Origin: Bacteroidales bacterium
GTDB lineage: Bacteria > Bacteroidota > Bacteroidia > Bacteroidales > UBA932
DNA length: 64,000 nucleotides
Direction of reading: 5' to 3'
Assembly: GCA_017398335.1 (NCBI GenBank)
Contig: JAFQGK010000035.1
Location: 1-64,000, forward strand
This document shows, one piece after another, positions 1 through 8,360 of this stretch. The position numbers and the translations under genes are program-made. Position 1 is the stretch's first letter, and every line of letters starts with the position of its first letter. Under the pieces are notes generated by a model. That model was not told the DNA's origin and did not search any database. It saw only the letters and a program-made list of their open reading frames with translations.

Positions 1-119
1 CTTAATGATAGATTTTTGGGTTAGTTGTTAGGAGTGTTTTTAGTTAGTTCTTTTAGTGTTTTTAATGTTAAACTTTATAATATTCAGTGTTTTTTCTGTC
101 AATTTCTCTTAGTAAGAGA
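1..119 (+). repeat. Left copy of a long perfect inverted repeat (at least 119 bp)
   Basis: Bases 1-119 are the exact reverse complement of 2875-2993; paired positions sum to 2994 with no mismatch. Identity stops at 120/2874. The outer limit is unknown because the window starts at base 1. The inner end (105-119) is a 15-bp dyad, TCTCTTA-G-TAAGAGA. Read leftwards, this copy matches the leader of the susC gene at 3054. An unseen gene to the left could therefore share the same leader. I infer that this is one end of an invertible segment. Confidence 0.93.
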
Positions 120-126
120 AGTTACA

Positions 127-166
127 GAAGCCGCTGCTGTAACGTAAATGTCACAGCAGCGGCTTC
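127..166. terminator. 14-bp perfect hairpin just inside the left inverted repeat
   Basis: GAAGCCGCTGCTGT (127-140) pairs perfectly with 153-166 around a 12-nt loop. Neither strand has a strong T-tract after it. It lies downstream of the proper terminator of the minus-strand lipoprotein gene, so it may be a back-up terminator or insulator at the edge of the segment. A structural role for a recombinase is another possibility. Confidence 0.5.
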
Positions 167-180
167 GCAATAGTGGAGAC

Positions 181-211
181 AAAAAAAGGCGGCTGCTTTC
201 GCAGTCGCCTT
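181..211 (-). terminator. Rho-independent terminator of the FN3/beta-helix lipoprotein gene
   Basis: On the minus strand, AAGGCGACTGC, a GAAA tetraloop and GCAGCCGCCTT are followed directly by a run of T. The stem is GC-rich with one mismatch. It lies 37 nt past the stop codon of the gene ending at 248. It would stop transcription from leaving the segment in either orientation. Confidence 0.85.
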
Positions 212-247
212 AAGAATATATTAGAGTTTAATTAACTGATAATCAGA

Positions 248-2584
248 TTACTCACCGAATACTACATGCATAATACCCTTTGATGATGATCCTTTAGCAG
301 TACTTGCAACGTTGCTAGCGTCAACAGCTGTACCATTGAATGTACCAGCTACTTTGATAGGAGATGCTTCTGTACCGAAATTAGGCTCAACAGTTGTCTT
401 AGCGGCACCTGCGCCAAATACCATACCAGCCTGAGTTGTTGATTTAGCTGTTGTTACAGAACACTTGACAGCACAACCAACACCATAAGTTACACTTTCT
501 GTATTACCTACACCACCAATAAGGCCAGCAACCGTATGAGCAACATCTGAACTCTCGACAATGTCACCATAGTTCTTGTTGTTCTCAAACTTTGAACCAT
601 TGTTCATGAATCCAGATATACCACCAATGCTACTTCCTGCCTTAGTGTTTGTTGCCAAAGTCATTGTTCCGTAGTTTTCACAACCTACAATGTTCGCGAT
701 ACCACCATTGATACCACCAATACGGAACAATCCGCCACCTCTTACAGTGATGTTTCCTTTGTTAACACAATTCTCAATAGTGTTGGTATTATTTATGCTT
801 TCCCAACCTGGGTGTGAAACGATACCACCTACTGTTGAATTGTTTCCGTCAACGTCAGCATCAACGATGACATCTCCTTCATTCACGCAGTTTATTACAT
901 CCATTCCGGTATCGATACCTGAATCTGTTTTTCCGCCCCAGTCCATCTGACCACCTGTGATGCCACCTGGAGAAACAGAATAATTCTTGCCAGATGCTTT
1001 TGACATTGCTGATCTGTCAGATGTTTTTGCGTAGCATTCTACAGTACCCTTGTTTGTACATCCTTTGATGTCACCTCTTGGAGCACCTGCAATACCACCG
1101 ATTCTAATACGGTTTGTACCGGCAGACTGACCGATTTTCTCAATAGCAGTCATGTTCAGAACAACGTTACCTGTATTTGTACAATTTTCTATAAGAGATT
1201 CGTCCTTTGACATTGCAACGATACCACCAGTGTGCTGAGGAACCTTGGCAATTCCCTTATAAGTTGTCCAACTTTCTTTGGTAGCAACGATGAAGTGGGT
1301 AGAATTCTGGCTCACTTTACCTGAGTTTGTACAATCTGTAACCTTTGTTGCAGCATAACCACAGATACCAGCAGCGAGTGACGCCTCAAGACCTTCAGCA
1401 GAATTGATTGTAACATTACCGTTGTTGTGGCAGTTTACTATATCAGCATCAGCCTCAACAACTATACCTGCAGCGATAAGGGCATCGCCACAAGTAGGTG
1501 CCTCGGTAAGGTCAACTGTTACATTACCGTTGTTGGTAACATTAGATACCAGACCGGTAGAAACCTCTGCAAGCATTGCGAATTTACCATCTGTTGTAGA
1601 AGTAAGAGCACATGATGCATCGAATGTAAGATTCTTAACTTCATTTACCTTCTTAAGGAAAGGAGTAGAAATTGCAAGGTTCTTGATAGTCTTTCCGTTT
1701 CCGTCGAGAATACCCTTGAACTCAGCTGCAGTCTCATACTTGATACCTGCGAAATCAAGGTCAGCTCCCAATGTCACGACGTCTGTAGCCGCAGCAAGAG
1801 GAATGATCTCGCCATTAACGAAGTCAACCCACTGCTGAGCAGTCTCGATTGTCATTGGGAACGGTGGCTGCTCCTTGGTTGAAACGCTGATTACGTCAGA
1901 TGCGTGCTTATCAGTAGCTGTTACTGAAGTGACTTTGATGTCATACGATGTTTCAGGAGTAAGGCCATTGATGGTATACTTGGTGTCAGTAGTCTCTGCA
2001 GACTGCCATGAAGAACCTGCTGTCTCCTTCCACTCAACGAGATACTTGGTTGCACCCTCAGTCAATGTCCAGACAACCTCGATTTCCTTAACGAGGGCTG
2101 TAGCAGATACAACAGGAACGAGAGCTACCTGACCGTGTCCGATCTGCATAAGAGCAGGTGTACCGTCTTCCTTGGTAAGGTAAACCCATGGAGAGTAAAC
2201 TGAACCAGGATAGTTTGCACGTACTCTTACATAATAGCAAGAATATTCAGTAAGACCTGAGAACTGTGCTGAATATTCAGTGTCCTCAGTTATTTCGAGA
2301 ACCTTGGTAAGCTTTGAATCCCAAGAGTTACCCTTGTCCATGTTAGCCATGTCTGTCAGCTGCACAAAGAAAGACTTGGCACCTGCAGCCTTAGCTTTCT
2401 GACCGTCCCAATAAACGGCCAGCGTGTTCTTCGATGACAGTTCCTCATCGTAGTTGAATTCCTCTGGAGCAGCTTTGCTCTCGTCGATACCGGTCTTGAC
2501 ATCCCATACGGATTCTTTTACGCAACCGGTAAGAACTGTAGCCAAAGTAATCAATGCTGCCGAAAGGAGTCTATTGATTTTCAT
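248..2584 (-). CDS. Surface lipoprotein with FN3-like domains and a GLUG-like repeat region
   Basis: 778 aa. A lipoprotein signal peptide ends ...TVLTGC (Cys21), so export to the outer membrane is likely. Two fibronectin-III-like domains follow (about 40-140 and 155-237; the second has the typical 'YTINGLTPETSYDIKVTSV' strand). Residues 240-778 are a long repetitive region with units of the type GGI.G....I..C.N.G.V, as in GLUG/right-handed beta-helix surface proteins. Lipoproteins of this kind near SusC/SusD often bind glycans or act as adhesins, but no ligand can be read from the sequence. The whole gene lies inside the inverted-repeat-flanked segment and has its own promoter (2720-2751) and terminator (181-211). 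No catalytic motif was seen. Confidence 0.85.
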   Translation of the reverse strand: MKINRLLSAALITLATVLTGCVKESVWDVKTGIDESKAAPEEFNYDEELSSKNTLAVYWDGQKAKAAGAKSFFVQLTDMANMDKGNSWDSKLTKVLEITEDTEYSAQFSGLTEYSCYYVRVRANYPGSVYSPWVYLTKEDGTPALMQIGHGQVALVPVVSATALVKEIEVVWTLTEGATKYLVEWKETAGSSWQSAETTDTKYTINGLTPETSYDIKVTSVTATDKHASDVISVSTKEQPPFPMTIETAQQWVDFVNGEIIPLAAATDVVTLGADLDFAGIKYETAAEFKGILDGNGKTIKNLAISTPFLKKVNEVKNLTFDASCALTSTTDGKFAMLAEVSTGLVSNVTNNGNVTVDLTEAPTCGDALIAAGIVVEADADIVNCHNNGNVTINSAEGLEASLAAGICGYAATKVTDCTNSGKVSQNSTHFIVATKESWTTYKGIAKVPQHTGGIVAMSKDESLIENCTNTGNVVLNMTAIEKIGQSAGTNRIRIGGIAGAPRGDIKGCTNKGTVECYAKTSDRSAMSKASGKNYSVSPGGITGGQMDWGGKTDSGIDTGMDVINCVNEGDVIVDADVDGNNSTVGGIVSHPGWESINNTNTIENCVNKGNITVRGGGLFRIGGINGGIANIVGCENYGTMTLATNTKAGSSIGGISGFMNNGSKFENNKNYGDIVESSDVAHTVAGLIGGVGNTESVTYGVGCAVKCSVTTAKSTTQAGMVFGAGAAKTTVEPNFGTEASPIKVAGTFNGTAVDASNVASTAKGSSSKGIMHVVFGE

Positions 2585-2719
2585 AAAGTCAATGATTTTT
2601 TATTATACAATAATAAAGAAAATAAAAATACAAGGTCATCGCATCTTATGCGCGCCCTGAACTATCATTGTATTGTATAATGCCTGATCTGAAGCCAGGC
2701 TATGTCTGGAAAAGCATTG

Positions 2720-2751
2720 CAAATATAAATCTATACCTTTAAATAATCAAG
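2720..2751 (-). promoter_or_regulatory. Bacteroidetes-type promoter of the 778-aa lipoprotein gene
   Basis: On the minus strand, TATATTTG (2720-2727) matches the -7 consensus TAnnTTTG exactly. A CTTG -33 element (2748-2751) lies 20 nt upstream, the expected spacing. The predicted leader is about 130 nt and contains a small hairpin around 2690-2712. Confidence 0.7.
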
Positions 2752-2816
2752 GATTTTGATTAAAATAGTCAGATTTCGAAAGAAATTTGGCCGATTTGAG
2801 TGTGATTGACAATATT

Positions 2817-2860
2817 TTTGCGTAAGTTTGCGCTGATTTTATGAAAAAGATGTATCTTCG
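2817..2860 (+). promoter_or_regulatory. Outward-facing promoter of susC, inside the inverted-repeat-bounded segment
   Basis: TATCTTCG (2853-2860) resembles the -7 box, with TTTG at 2827-2830 as a slightly distant -33 element. A second candidate, TAAGTTTG (2823-2830), matches TAnnTTTG exactly. With the first box, transcription would start about 2867, just before the right repeat begins at 2875. The promoter is therefore within the segment, while the gene it drives lies beyond the repeat. Which box is used is not certain. Confidence 0.6.
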
Positions 2861-2874
2861 CGTGGTTAAGAACC

Positions 2875-2993
2875 TCTCTTACTAAGAGAAATTGACAGAA
2901 AAAACACTGAATATTATAAAGTTTAACATTAAAAACACTAAAAGAACTAACTAAAAACACTCCTAACAACTAACCCAAAAATCTATCATTAAG
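2875..2993 (-). repeat. Right copy of the long perfect inverted repeat
   Basis: Exact reverse complement of 1-119. It lies between the susC promoter and the susC start codon, so it forms most of the susC 5' leader. Its inner end (2875-2889) carries the dyad TCTCTTA-C-TAAGAGA. The 457 bp between the lipoprotein gene and susC (2585-3041) otherwise hold only the two promoters. A 66-codon open frame antisense to this repeat is not credible as a gene. Confidence 0.93.
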
Positions 2994-3053
2994 TATTTAA
3001 ATAGTCTGCAACCACACTATAACACTATTTAAGGACTTATTGTGAAAATACAA

Positions 3054-6000
3054 ATGAAACACATACAACTCCAGAATTGCCCTCGAACCAGCAAAGGTTT
3101 CAAGGGGGCGGCTTTCCGTGTATTGGTATGTCTGATGATGTTCGTGTCATTCAGCGCCTATGCACAGAAAAACAATGTATCGGGTGTTGTCGTTGACAAG
3201 AACACCAATGAGCCGGTTGCAGGAGCAGCCCTTATGGTGAAAGGCACATCTACCGGTACAGTTTCTAACCCAGACGGTACTTATACAATCAAGGCTGGTG
3301 CAAATGACGTGATCGTCTGCCAGTTCTTCGGTTACAAGACTCTCGAGGTAAACGTTGCAAACCGTGCAAAGGTTGACTTCGCTCTTGAAGAGGATGTCGA
3401 GACACTCGAGGCTACAGTCGTTGTGGGTTACGGTACATTGAAGAAGACACAGCTCGTAGGTTCAGTAGAGAACCTCGACGGTGACAAGGTGGCTGACCGT
3501 CCGAATGCAAACGTGGCTCGTTCACTTCAGGGTCAGGTTGCAGGTTTGAACATCATCCAGACCGACGGTAAGGCTTCTCATACCGGTGAAATCTACATCC
3601 GTGGTAACAGAACTTCAAAGATCCAGACTCGTGCGAAGGCCGGTGGTAGTGCAGGTAACCAGACTTATAGCTTCGGTACTGGCGGTAGCGCCCTCGTCCT
3701 CATCGACGGTGTAGAGGGTGACCTCGGAATGGTGAACCCAGCCGACATCGAGACTGTATCAGTCCTCAAGGACGCATCTTCAGCAGCCATCTACGGTGCG
3801 CGTGGTGCAAACGGTGTAATCCTCGTTACCACAAAGAACGCTGAGGGAGAGAAGTTTACAGTATCATACAGCGGTGCATATCAGCTCAACAGACGTTCTG
3901 TAAGATTCGAGGATGAGATCATCTCTGACGGTCTCGAGTGGACAGAGAACTTCTATGATTTCTGGCAGGGCCGTTATGCAACTCCTCAGAACCCTACCAA
4001 GATTCCTACAGCGATCAACACACTGTCTATCGCAGGTGCTCCTAAGGATTATCTTGAGATGTTCAGAGAAAGAAGAGCTGCTGGAAACTACGATCCATAC
4101 GATTACAAGACCAATGGAGAGTATCTCTACTTCGGTGACACCAACTGGCCGGCAGTATTCTTCAAGCCTTATCACAGCTCACAGACTCACGACATCACTG
4201 TCCGTGGATCAAGCAAGAGACTTCAGTATAGCCTCACAGGCCGTTTCTACGACACAGAAGGTCTCTACAAGATCGGAGAGGACCTCTATCGTACATTCAA
4301 CCTCCGTTCAAAGGTTAAGGCACAGGTTACCAAGTGGCTGAGCGTTGACAACAACACCTCACTCTTCCACAGCCGTCAGGGACAGTCTATGTTCTCTACC
4401 GGTGACACAATCTTCGACCAGATGGACCACCACGGTCAGGCACCTCTTCCACCAGTGAATGCTGACGGTACTTACACCAACTCAGGTGTACGTTCAGGTT
4501 ATGCTCAGTTCATGGAGGGTAACGGCCAGTGGGACAAGAACCTCACAGTTGTATCAACTACAGGTCTGACCATCGACTTCATCAAGGACGTCCTCAAGCT
4601 CCGCGCAGACTTCTCTTACAAGGCTATCCGCCGTCAGAGAGAGCGTGCTCGTGTACCGGTGACCGCAATGCTCGGTCCTTCTACTCCATTCGAGTACGAT
4701 ACACATGACGACTCATACAAGTCACGCTGGACTTATGACACTGACTACATGTCAGCTAACGCAGTCCTCACATGGACTCCTAAGCTCGGTGAGAACCACT
4801 CACTCAACGTTGTTGCCGGTTGGAACCTCGAGGATTACAAGTACCACAGATTCTACATCCAGAGATCTGGTATGATCTTCCCTGAGAACTTCGCTTCTTA
4901 CGAACTCTTCGACGGTACTGACATCAAGGTTGAGCAGAACAACTCTGACTACGGTCTTGTCGGTTTCTTCGGTCGTGTGAACTACTCGCTCTTCAACAGA
5001 TATATCATTGAGGTATCTGCTCGTTACGACGGTTCATCAAAGTTCCCAACATCACAGCAGTGGGGCTTCTTCCCATCAGCATCAGTTGGTTGGAGACTTG
5101 ACCAGGAGCCTTGGATGAAGTGGTCTAAGAGCTGGCTCGACAACTTCAAGATCCGCGGTAACTTCGGTTCACTCGGTAACGGTGCGATCAGCCCTTACAC
5201 ATTCCTCGAGACAATGGGTGTATCAAAGACTGGCATTCCTTTCAACGGTGCATCTAACAACTACACTACAGTTCCTAGCCCTATCCCATCTTCACTTACT
5301 TGGGAGACTATCACTACTTATGACGTAGGTCTCGACGCTGACTTCCTCAAGAGCCGCCTCTCATTCTCAGGTGACATCTACTGGAAGGAGACTTCAGACA
5401 TCATCACCAACGGTCCGGACCTTCCTTCACTCTACGGTGCTTCTGCTCCTAAGGGCAACTACGCATCCATGATGACAAAGGGTTGGGAGGTGACACTCTC
5501 ATGGCGTGATGCTGTGAAGCTCGGCAACCACGACTTCAACTATAGCATCAAGGGTAGCTTGTGGGACACTCGTTCATGGGTTTCTTACTTCCCTGAGACT
5601 GACGGTAACATCTATCAGCTTTACACAGGCAAGGAAATCGGTGAAATGTGGGGTCTTACTACAAACGGTTACTTCGAGTCTAACGTAGAGGCTCTCCAGC
5701 ATGCATCTGCAAACGGTTGGATCACCAATACTTACAACGACTCTACTCCACTCCTCGCCGGTGACCTTAAGTTCATCGATATCGACGGTGACGGTACAAT
5801 CAACTATGGCAAGGGTACTCTCGAGGATCATGGTGACCTCGCAAGAATCGGTAACGTAACTCCACGCTTCCTCTATGGTCTCAACCTTGACTTCTCTTGG
5901 AACGGTATCGGACTCAGCATGTTCTTCCAGGGTATCGGTAAGAGAGACTGGTATCCGGCTCTTGACTCAGCTCTCTTCTGGGGTGCTTACAACCGTACAT

Positions 6001-6470
6001 TTACAGGATGGCAGCAGAAGGTTCACTATGACTACGCACAGGTTGACTACTTCAACGCTGACGGTACTGTAAACGAGGACTGGGTAGTCAAGAACTTCGC
6101 TGACAGACCTTACTGGGTTCGCCGTGTAGGTCACTCTGCTCAGAGAACAAATGCTGCTCAGGGTCTCGAGAATGACTACTTCCTTCAGAATGCTGCATAC
6201 CTCCGTCTTAAGAACCTGACTGTAGACTACACCCTTCCGGCTAAGCTTACTCAGAAGGCTAAGATCGAGAAGATCAGATTCTACGTGTCAATGGAGAACC
6301 TCTGGACATGGTCACCTATCTACAAGCACACCAAGATGTTTGACCCAGAGGGAATCTATCCTGGTGACTCTGACTTCGATACAGTTAAGTATGGTCAGAA
6401 CGGTGCCGGTGACGGTTCAGGTTACCCAATGCTTAAGACCTTCACTTTCGGTGTTAACCTCACATTCTAA
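3054..6470 (+). CDS. SusC-family TonB-dependent outer-membrane transporter (first system)
   Basis: 1138 aa from the ATG at 3054; a GTG at 3042 in the same frame would add four residues. A signal peptide ends ...FVSFSAYAQ. A carboxypeptidase-D-regulatory-like domain follows (about 40-115), then a TonB-box region (TVVVGYGTLKK). The plug has the family signature 'VLKDASSAAIYGARGANGV', and a beta-barrel ends in a C-terminal Phe (FTFGVNLTF). It imports a ligand captured by the SusD partner encoded 18 nt downstream, powered by TonB/ExbBD. There is no STN domain, so FecI/FecR-type signalling is not expected; control seems to lie in the upstream promoter. Codon use is strongly biased (AAG, GAC, AAC, GGT, CTC), which suggests high expression. 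The substrate is unknown. Confidence 0.93.
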   Translation: MKHIQLQNCPRTSKGFKGAAFRVLVCLMMFVSFSAYAQKNNVSGVVVDKNTNEPVAGAALMVKGTSTGTVSNPDGTYTIKAGANDVIVCQFFGYKTLEVNVANRAKVDFALEEDVETLEATVVVGYGTLKKTQLVGSVENLDGDKVADRPNANVARSLQGQVAGLNIIQTDGKASHTGEIYIRGNRTSKIQTRAKAGGSAGNQTYSFGTGGSALVLIDGVEGDLGMVNPADIETVSVLKDASSAAIYGARGANGVILVTTKNAEGEKFTVSYSGAYQLNRRSVRFEDEIISDGLEWTENFYDFWQGRYATPQNPTKIPTAINTLSIAGAPKDYLEMFRERRAAGNYDPYDYKTNGEYLYFGDTNWPAVFFKPYHSSQTHDITVRGSSKRLQYSLTGRFYDTEGLYKIGEDLYRTFNLRSKVKAQVTKWLSVDNNTSLFHSRQGQSMFSTGDTIFDQMDHHGQAPLPPVNADGTYTNSGVRSGYAQFMEGNGQWDKNLTVVSTTGLTIDFIKDVLKLRADFSYKAIRRQRERARVPVTAMLGPSTPFEYDTHDDSYKSRWTYDTDYMSANAVLTWTPKLGENHSLNVVAGWNLEDYKYHRFYIQRSGMIFPENFASYELFDGTDIKVEQNNSDYGLVGFFGRVNYSLFNRYIIEVSARYDGSSKFPTSQQWGFFPSASVGWRLDQEPWMKWSKSWLDNFKIRGNFGSLGNGAISPYTFLETMGVSKTGIPFNGASNNYTTVPSPIPSSLTWETITTYDVGLDADFLKSRLSFSGDIYWKETSDIITNGPDLPSLYGASAPKGNYASMMTKGWEVTLSWRDAVKLGNHDFNYSIKGSLWDTRSWVSYFPETDGNIYQLYTGKEIGEMWGLTTNGYFESNVEALQHASANGWITNTYNDSTPLLAGDLKFIDIDGDGTINYGKGTLEDHGDLARIGNVTPRFLYGLNLDFSWNGIGLSMFFQGIGKRDWYPALDSALFWGAYNRTFTGWQQKVHYDYAQVDYFNADGTVNEDWVVKNFADRPYWVRRVGHSAQRTNAAQGLENDYFLQNAAYLRLKNLTVDYTLPAKLTQKAKIEKIRFYVSMENLWTWSPIYKHTKMFDPEGIYPGDSDFDTVKYGQNGAGDGSGYPMLKTFTFGVNLTF

Positions 6471-6488
6471 AGTAAATAGATATCAGAT

Positions 6489-8345
6489 ATGAAAAAATTT
6501 ATTAATATAGTATTAGGTGTAGCTGCAATGGTAGGATTCACCTCTTGCGAGAAGTTCTTCACAAGAGAGCCTATCAACAAATTCAGTGCAGAGACTTACT
6601 TCGCTAGTGAGGCTGAGTTGAAAATGTACACTGATGGTTTCATCAACTCTTGGATGCCAGACTATTCTGAGCCTGCAAGCGGTGACATGTTCAATGACCT
6701 CATTGCTACCAAGAACAGTACAGGTTATCTCCTCGAAGGTGCTGCTTATAACGCATCTAAGCGCAGCGCTTGGTCATGGGGATGGCTTCGTAGAATCAAC
6801 TTCATGCTTGAAGGAGTAGAAAAGAACGGTGGTAACATTCCTGCTGACGTCAAGAACCATTATATCGGTGTTGCACGTTTCTGGAGAGCTTACCAGACAT
6901 TCAGCAACATGAAGACTTACGGTAACATTCCTTGGACTGATAAGTATCTCCAGCCGACCGACGAGGATATCCTCTACGGAGAGCGTATGGACAGAGAGGA
7001 AGTATTCGACAAGATCGTCGCTGACCTCGAGTTCGCACTCGAGAACGTATCTGGAGATGCACAGTATCGCAAGGGTCAGGTTTACATCAACAAGTATGTT
7101 GTGGGAACCTTCGCTTCAAGAGCATACCTCTATGAGGCATCATTCAGAAGCAACTATGAGAAGAACCCTTCAACCAACCAGCCTTGGAACGGCAAGTTCC
7201 AGTCACCTGAGAAGCTTTACGAACTTGCTGCAAAGGCTGCAAAGATCGTGATCGACTCTAATTGCTACAAGCTTGCTCCTAGCGCATCTTATCCAGACCT
7301 CTTCCTCAGCCCTACACTCAACGCTGACGAGGTTATCTGGGGTCTTACCGCTGACTCACAGGTTTACGGTGTACATGCCCTCTCACGTTACTACTACTCT
7401 GACTCAATGGGTGACACTCCATCTGCAACTAAGGAAATGGTGAACATGTTCCTTAAGGCTGACGGTACTCCTGTAAAGGTTCTTGAGGGTGAAGGTGAGA
7501 AGTCAATCAGCGATGAGTTTGCTGGCAGGGACAAACGTCTCGGCTGGACAGTCCTCGGCCCTGGTTACAAGGTGCTTACTTCAGGTGAGATGAAGCTCAT
7601 GCCTATGGAGTGCAACTACTCTATGACAGGTTACATGCTCGTTAAGTGGCTCATGCCTAACCGCGTGAACTTCCTTTCAGGACAGGACAACAACTCAATC
7701 CTTATCTATCGTTATCCAGAGGTTCTCCTCAACTATGCTGAGGCTATGAACGAGCTTGGAAAGATGACTGAGACTATCTGGAATGAGACTGTAGGTCTCC
7801 TCCGTGAGCGTGCAGGCGTCAAGAACATTTATCCTTCAGAGGCTGACCCTTGGCTCAAGGAGTACTACACCAAGGATCTTAAGCGTCCATTCAAGACTAA
7901 CGGTAATGAGGCTGTAGCTCTCGAGCTTCGTCGTGAGCGCGTGACTGAGCTCATTCTTGAGTGCGGTCTCCGTCAGTTCGACCTTTATCGTTACGCTCAG
8001 ATGGATCTTTGCGAAAGACGCGGTCTTTCTGGTGAAGAGGCTTGGACAGGTATCTGGCTCTCAGAGTCTGATGTTCAGAACGGCTTCACTTTCCAGGGCC
8101 AGGCTTACAAGGTCGGTCCAGATCAGAAACTCGAGTCTTGGACATACCCTATTTCAGAGACTAAGGCTGATGGTACTTGGTCACTCCAGAAGGCTGCCAA
8201 TAACGGTTACTATCTGATGTTCCACTACGACCTCAGATGGCAGGACAAGATGTACGTTTACCCAATCTCTCAGATTGACCTTAACCTCATCTGGCAGAAG
8301 AATCCTAACTTCAAGCAGAACGACGGTTGGGAAACAGGTATTTAA
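6489..8345 (+). CDS. SusD-family starch/glycan-binding lipoprotein (RagB/SusD)
   Basis: 618 aa. A lipoprotein signal peptide with Cys20 (VGFTSCEKFF) is followed by a SusD-like N-terminal region and TPR-type helices. The C-terminal RagB/SusD region contains 'ALELRRERVTELILECGLRQFDLYRY', described here only by position (about residues 475-500) and key residues RRER...E...R..DL.RY. It forms the surface lid over the SusC pore encoded immediately upstream. It shares the strong codon bias of that gene. The operon continues 15 nt later with a metallophosphoesterase lipoprotein. The ligand cannot be inferred. Confidence 0.92.
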   Translation: MKKFINIVLGVAAMVGFTSCEKFFTREPINKFSAETYFASEAELKMYTDGFINSWMPDYSEPASGDMFNDLIATKNSTGYLLEGAAYNASKRSAWSWGWLRRINFMLEGVEKNGGNIPADVKNHYIGVARFWRAYQTFSNMKTYGNIPWTDKYLQPTDEDILYGERMDREEVFDKIVADLEFALENVSGDAQYRKGQVYINKYVVGTFASRAYLYEASFRSNYEKNPSTNQPWNGKFQSPEKLYELAAKAAKIVIDSNCYKLAPSASYPDLFLSPTLNADEVIWGLTADSQVYGVHALSRYYYSDSMGDTPSATKEMVNMFLKADGTPVKVLEGEGEKSISDEFAGRDKRLGWTVLGPGYKVLTSGEMKLMPMECNYSMTGYMLVKWLMPNRVNFLSGQDNNSILIYRYPEVLLNYAEAMNELGKMTETIWNETVGLLRERAGVKNIYPSEADPWLKEYYTKDLKRPFKTNGNEAVALELRRERVTELILECGLRQFDLYRYAQMDLCERRGLSGEEAWTGIWLSESDVQNGFTFQGQAYKVGPDQKLESWTYPISETKADGTWSLQKAANNGYYLMFHYDLRWQDKMYVYPISQIDLNLIWQKNPNFKQNDGWETGI

Positions 8346-8360
8346 TCTAAATAGGATAGA

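Noticed and set aside
2769-2969. A 66-codon minus-strand frame across the right inverted repeat
   Set aside because: It lies in the susC leader and promoter, has low-complexity composition and most of it is antisense to the repeat. No sign of a real protein.
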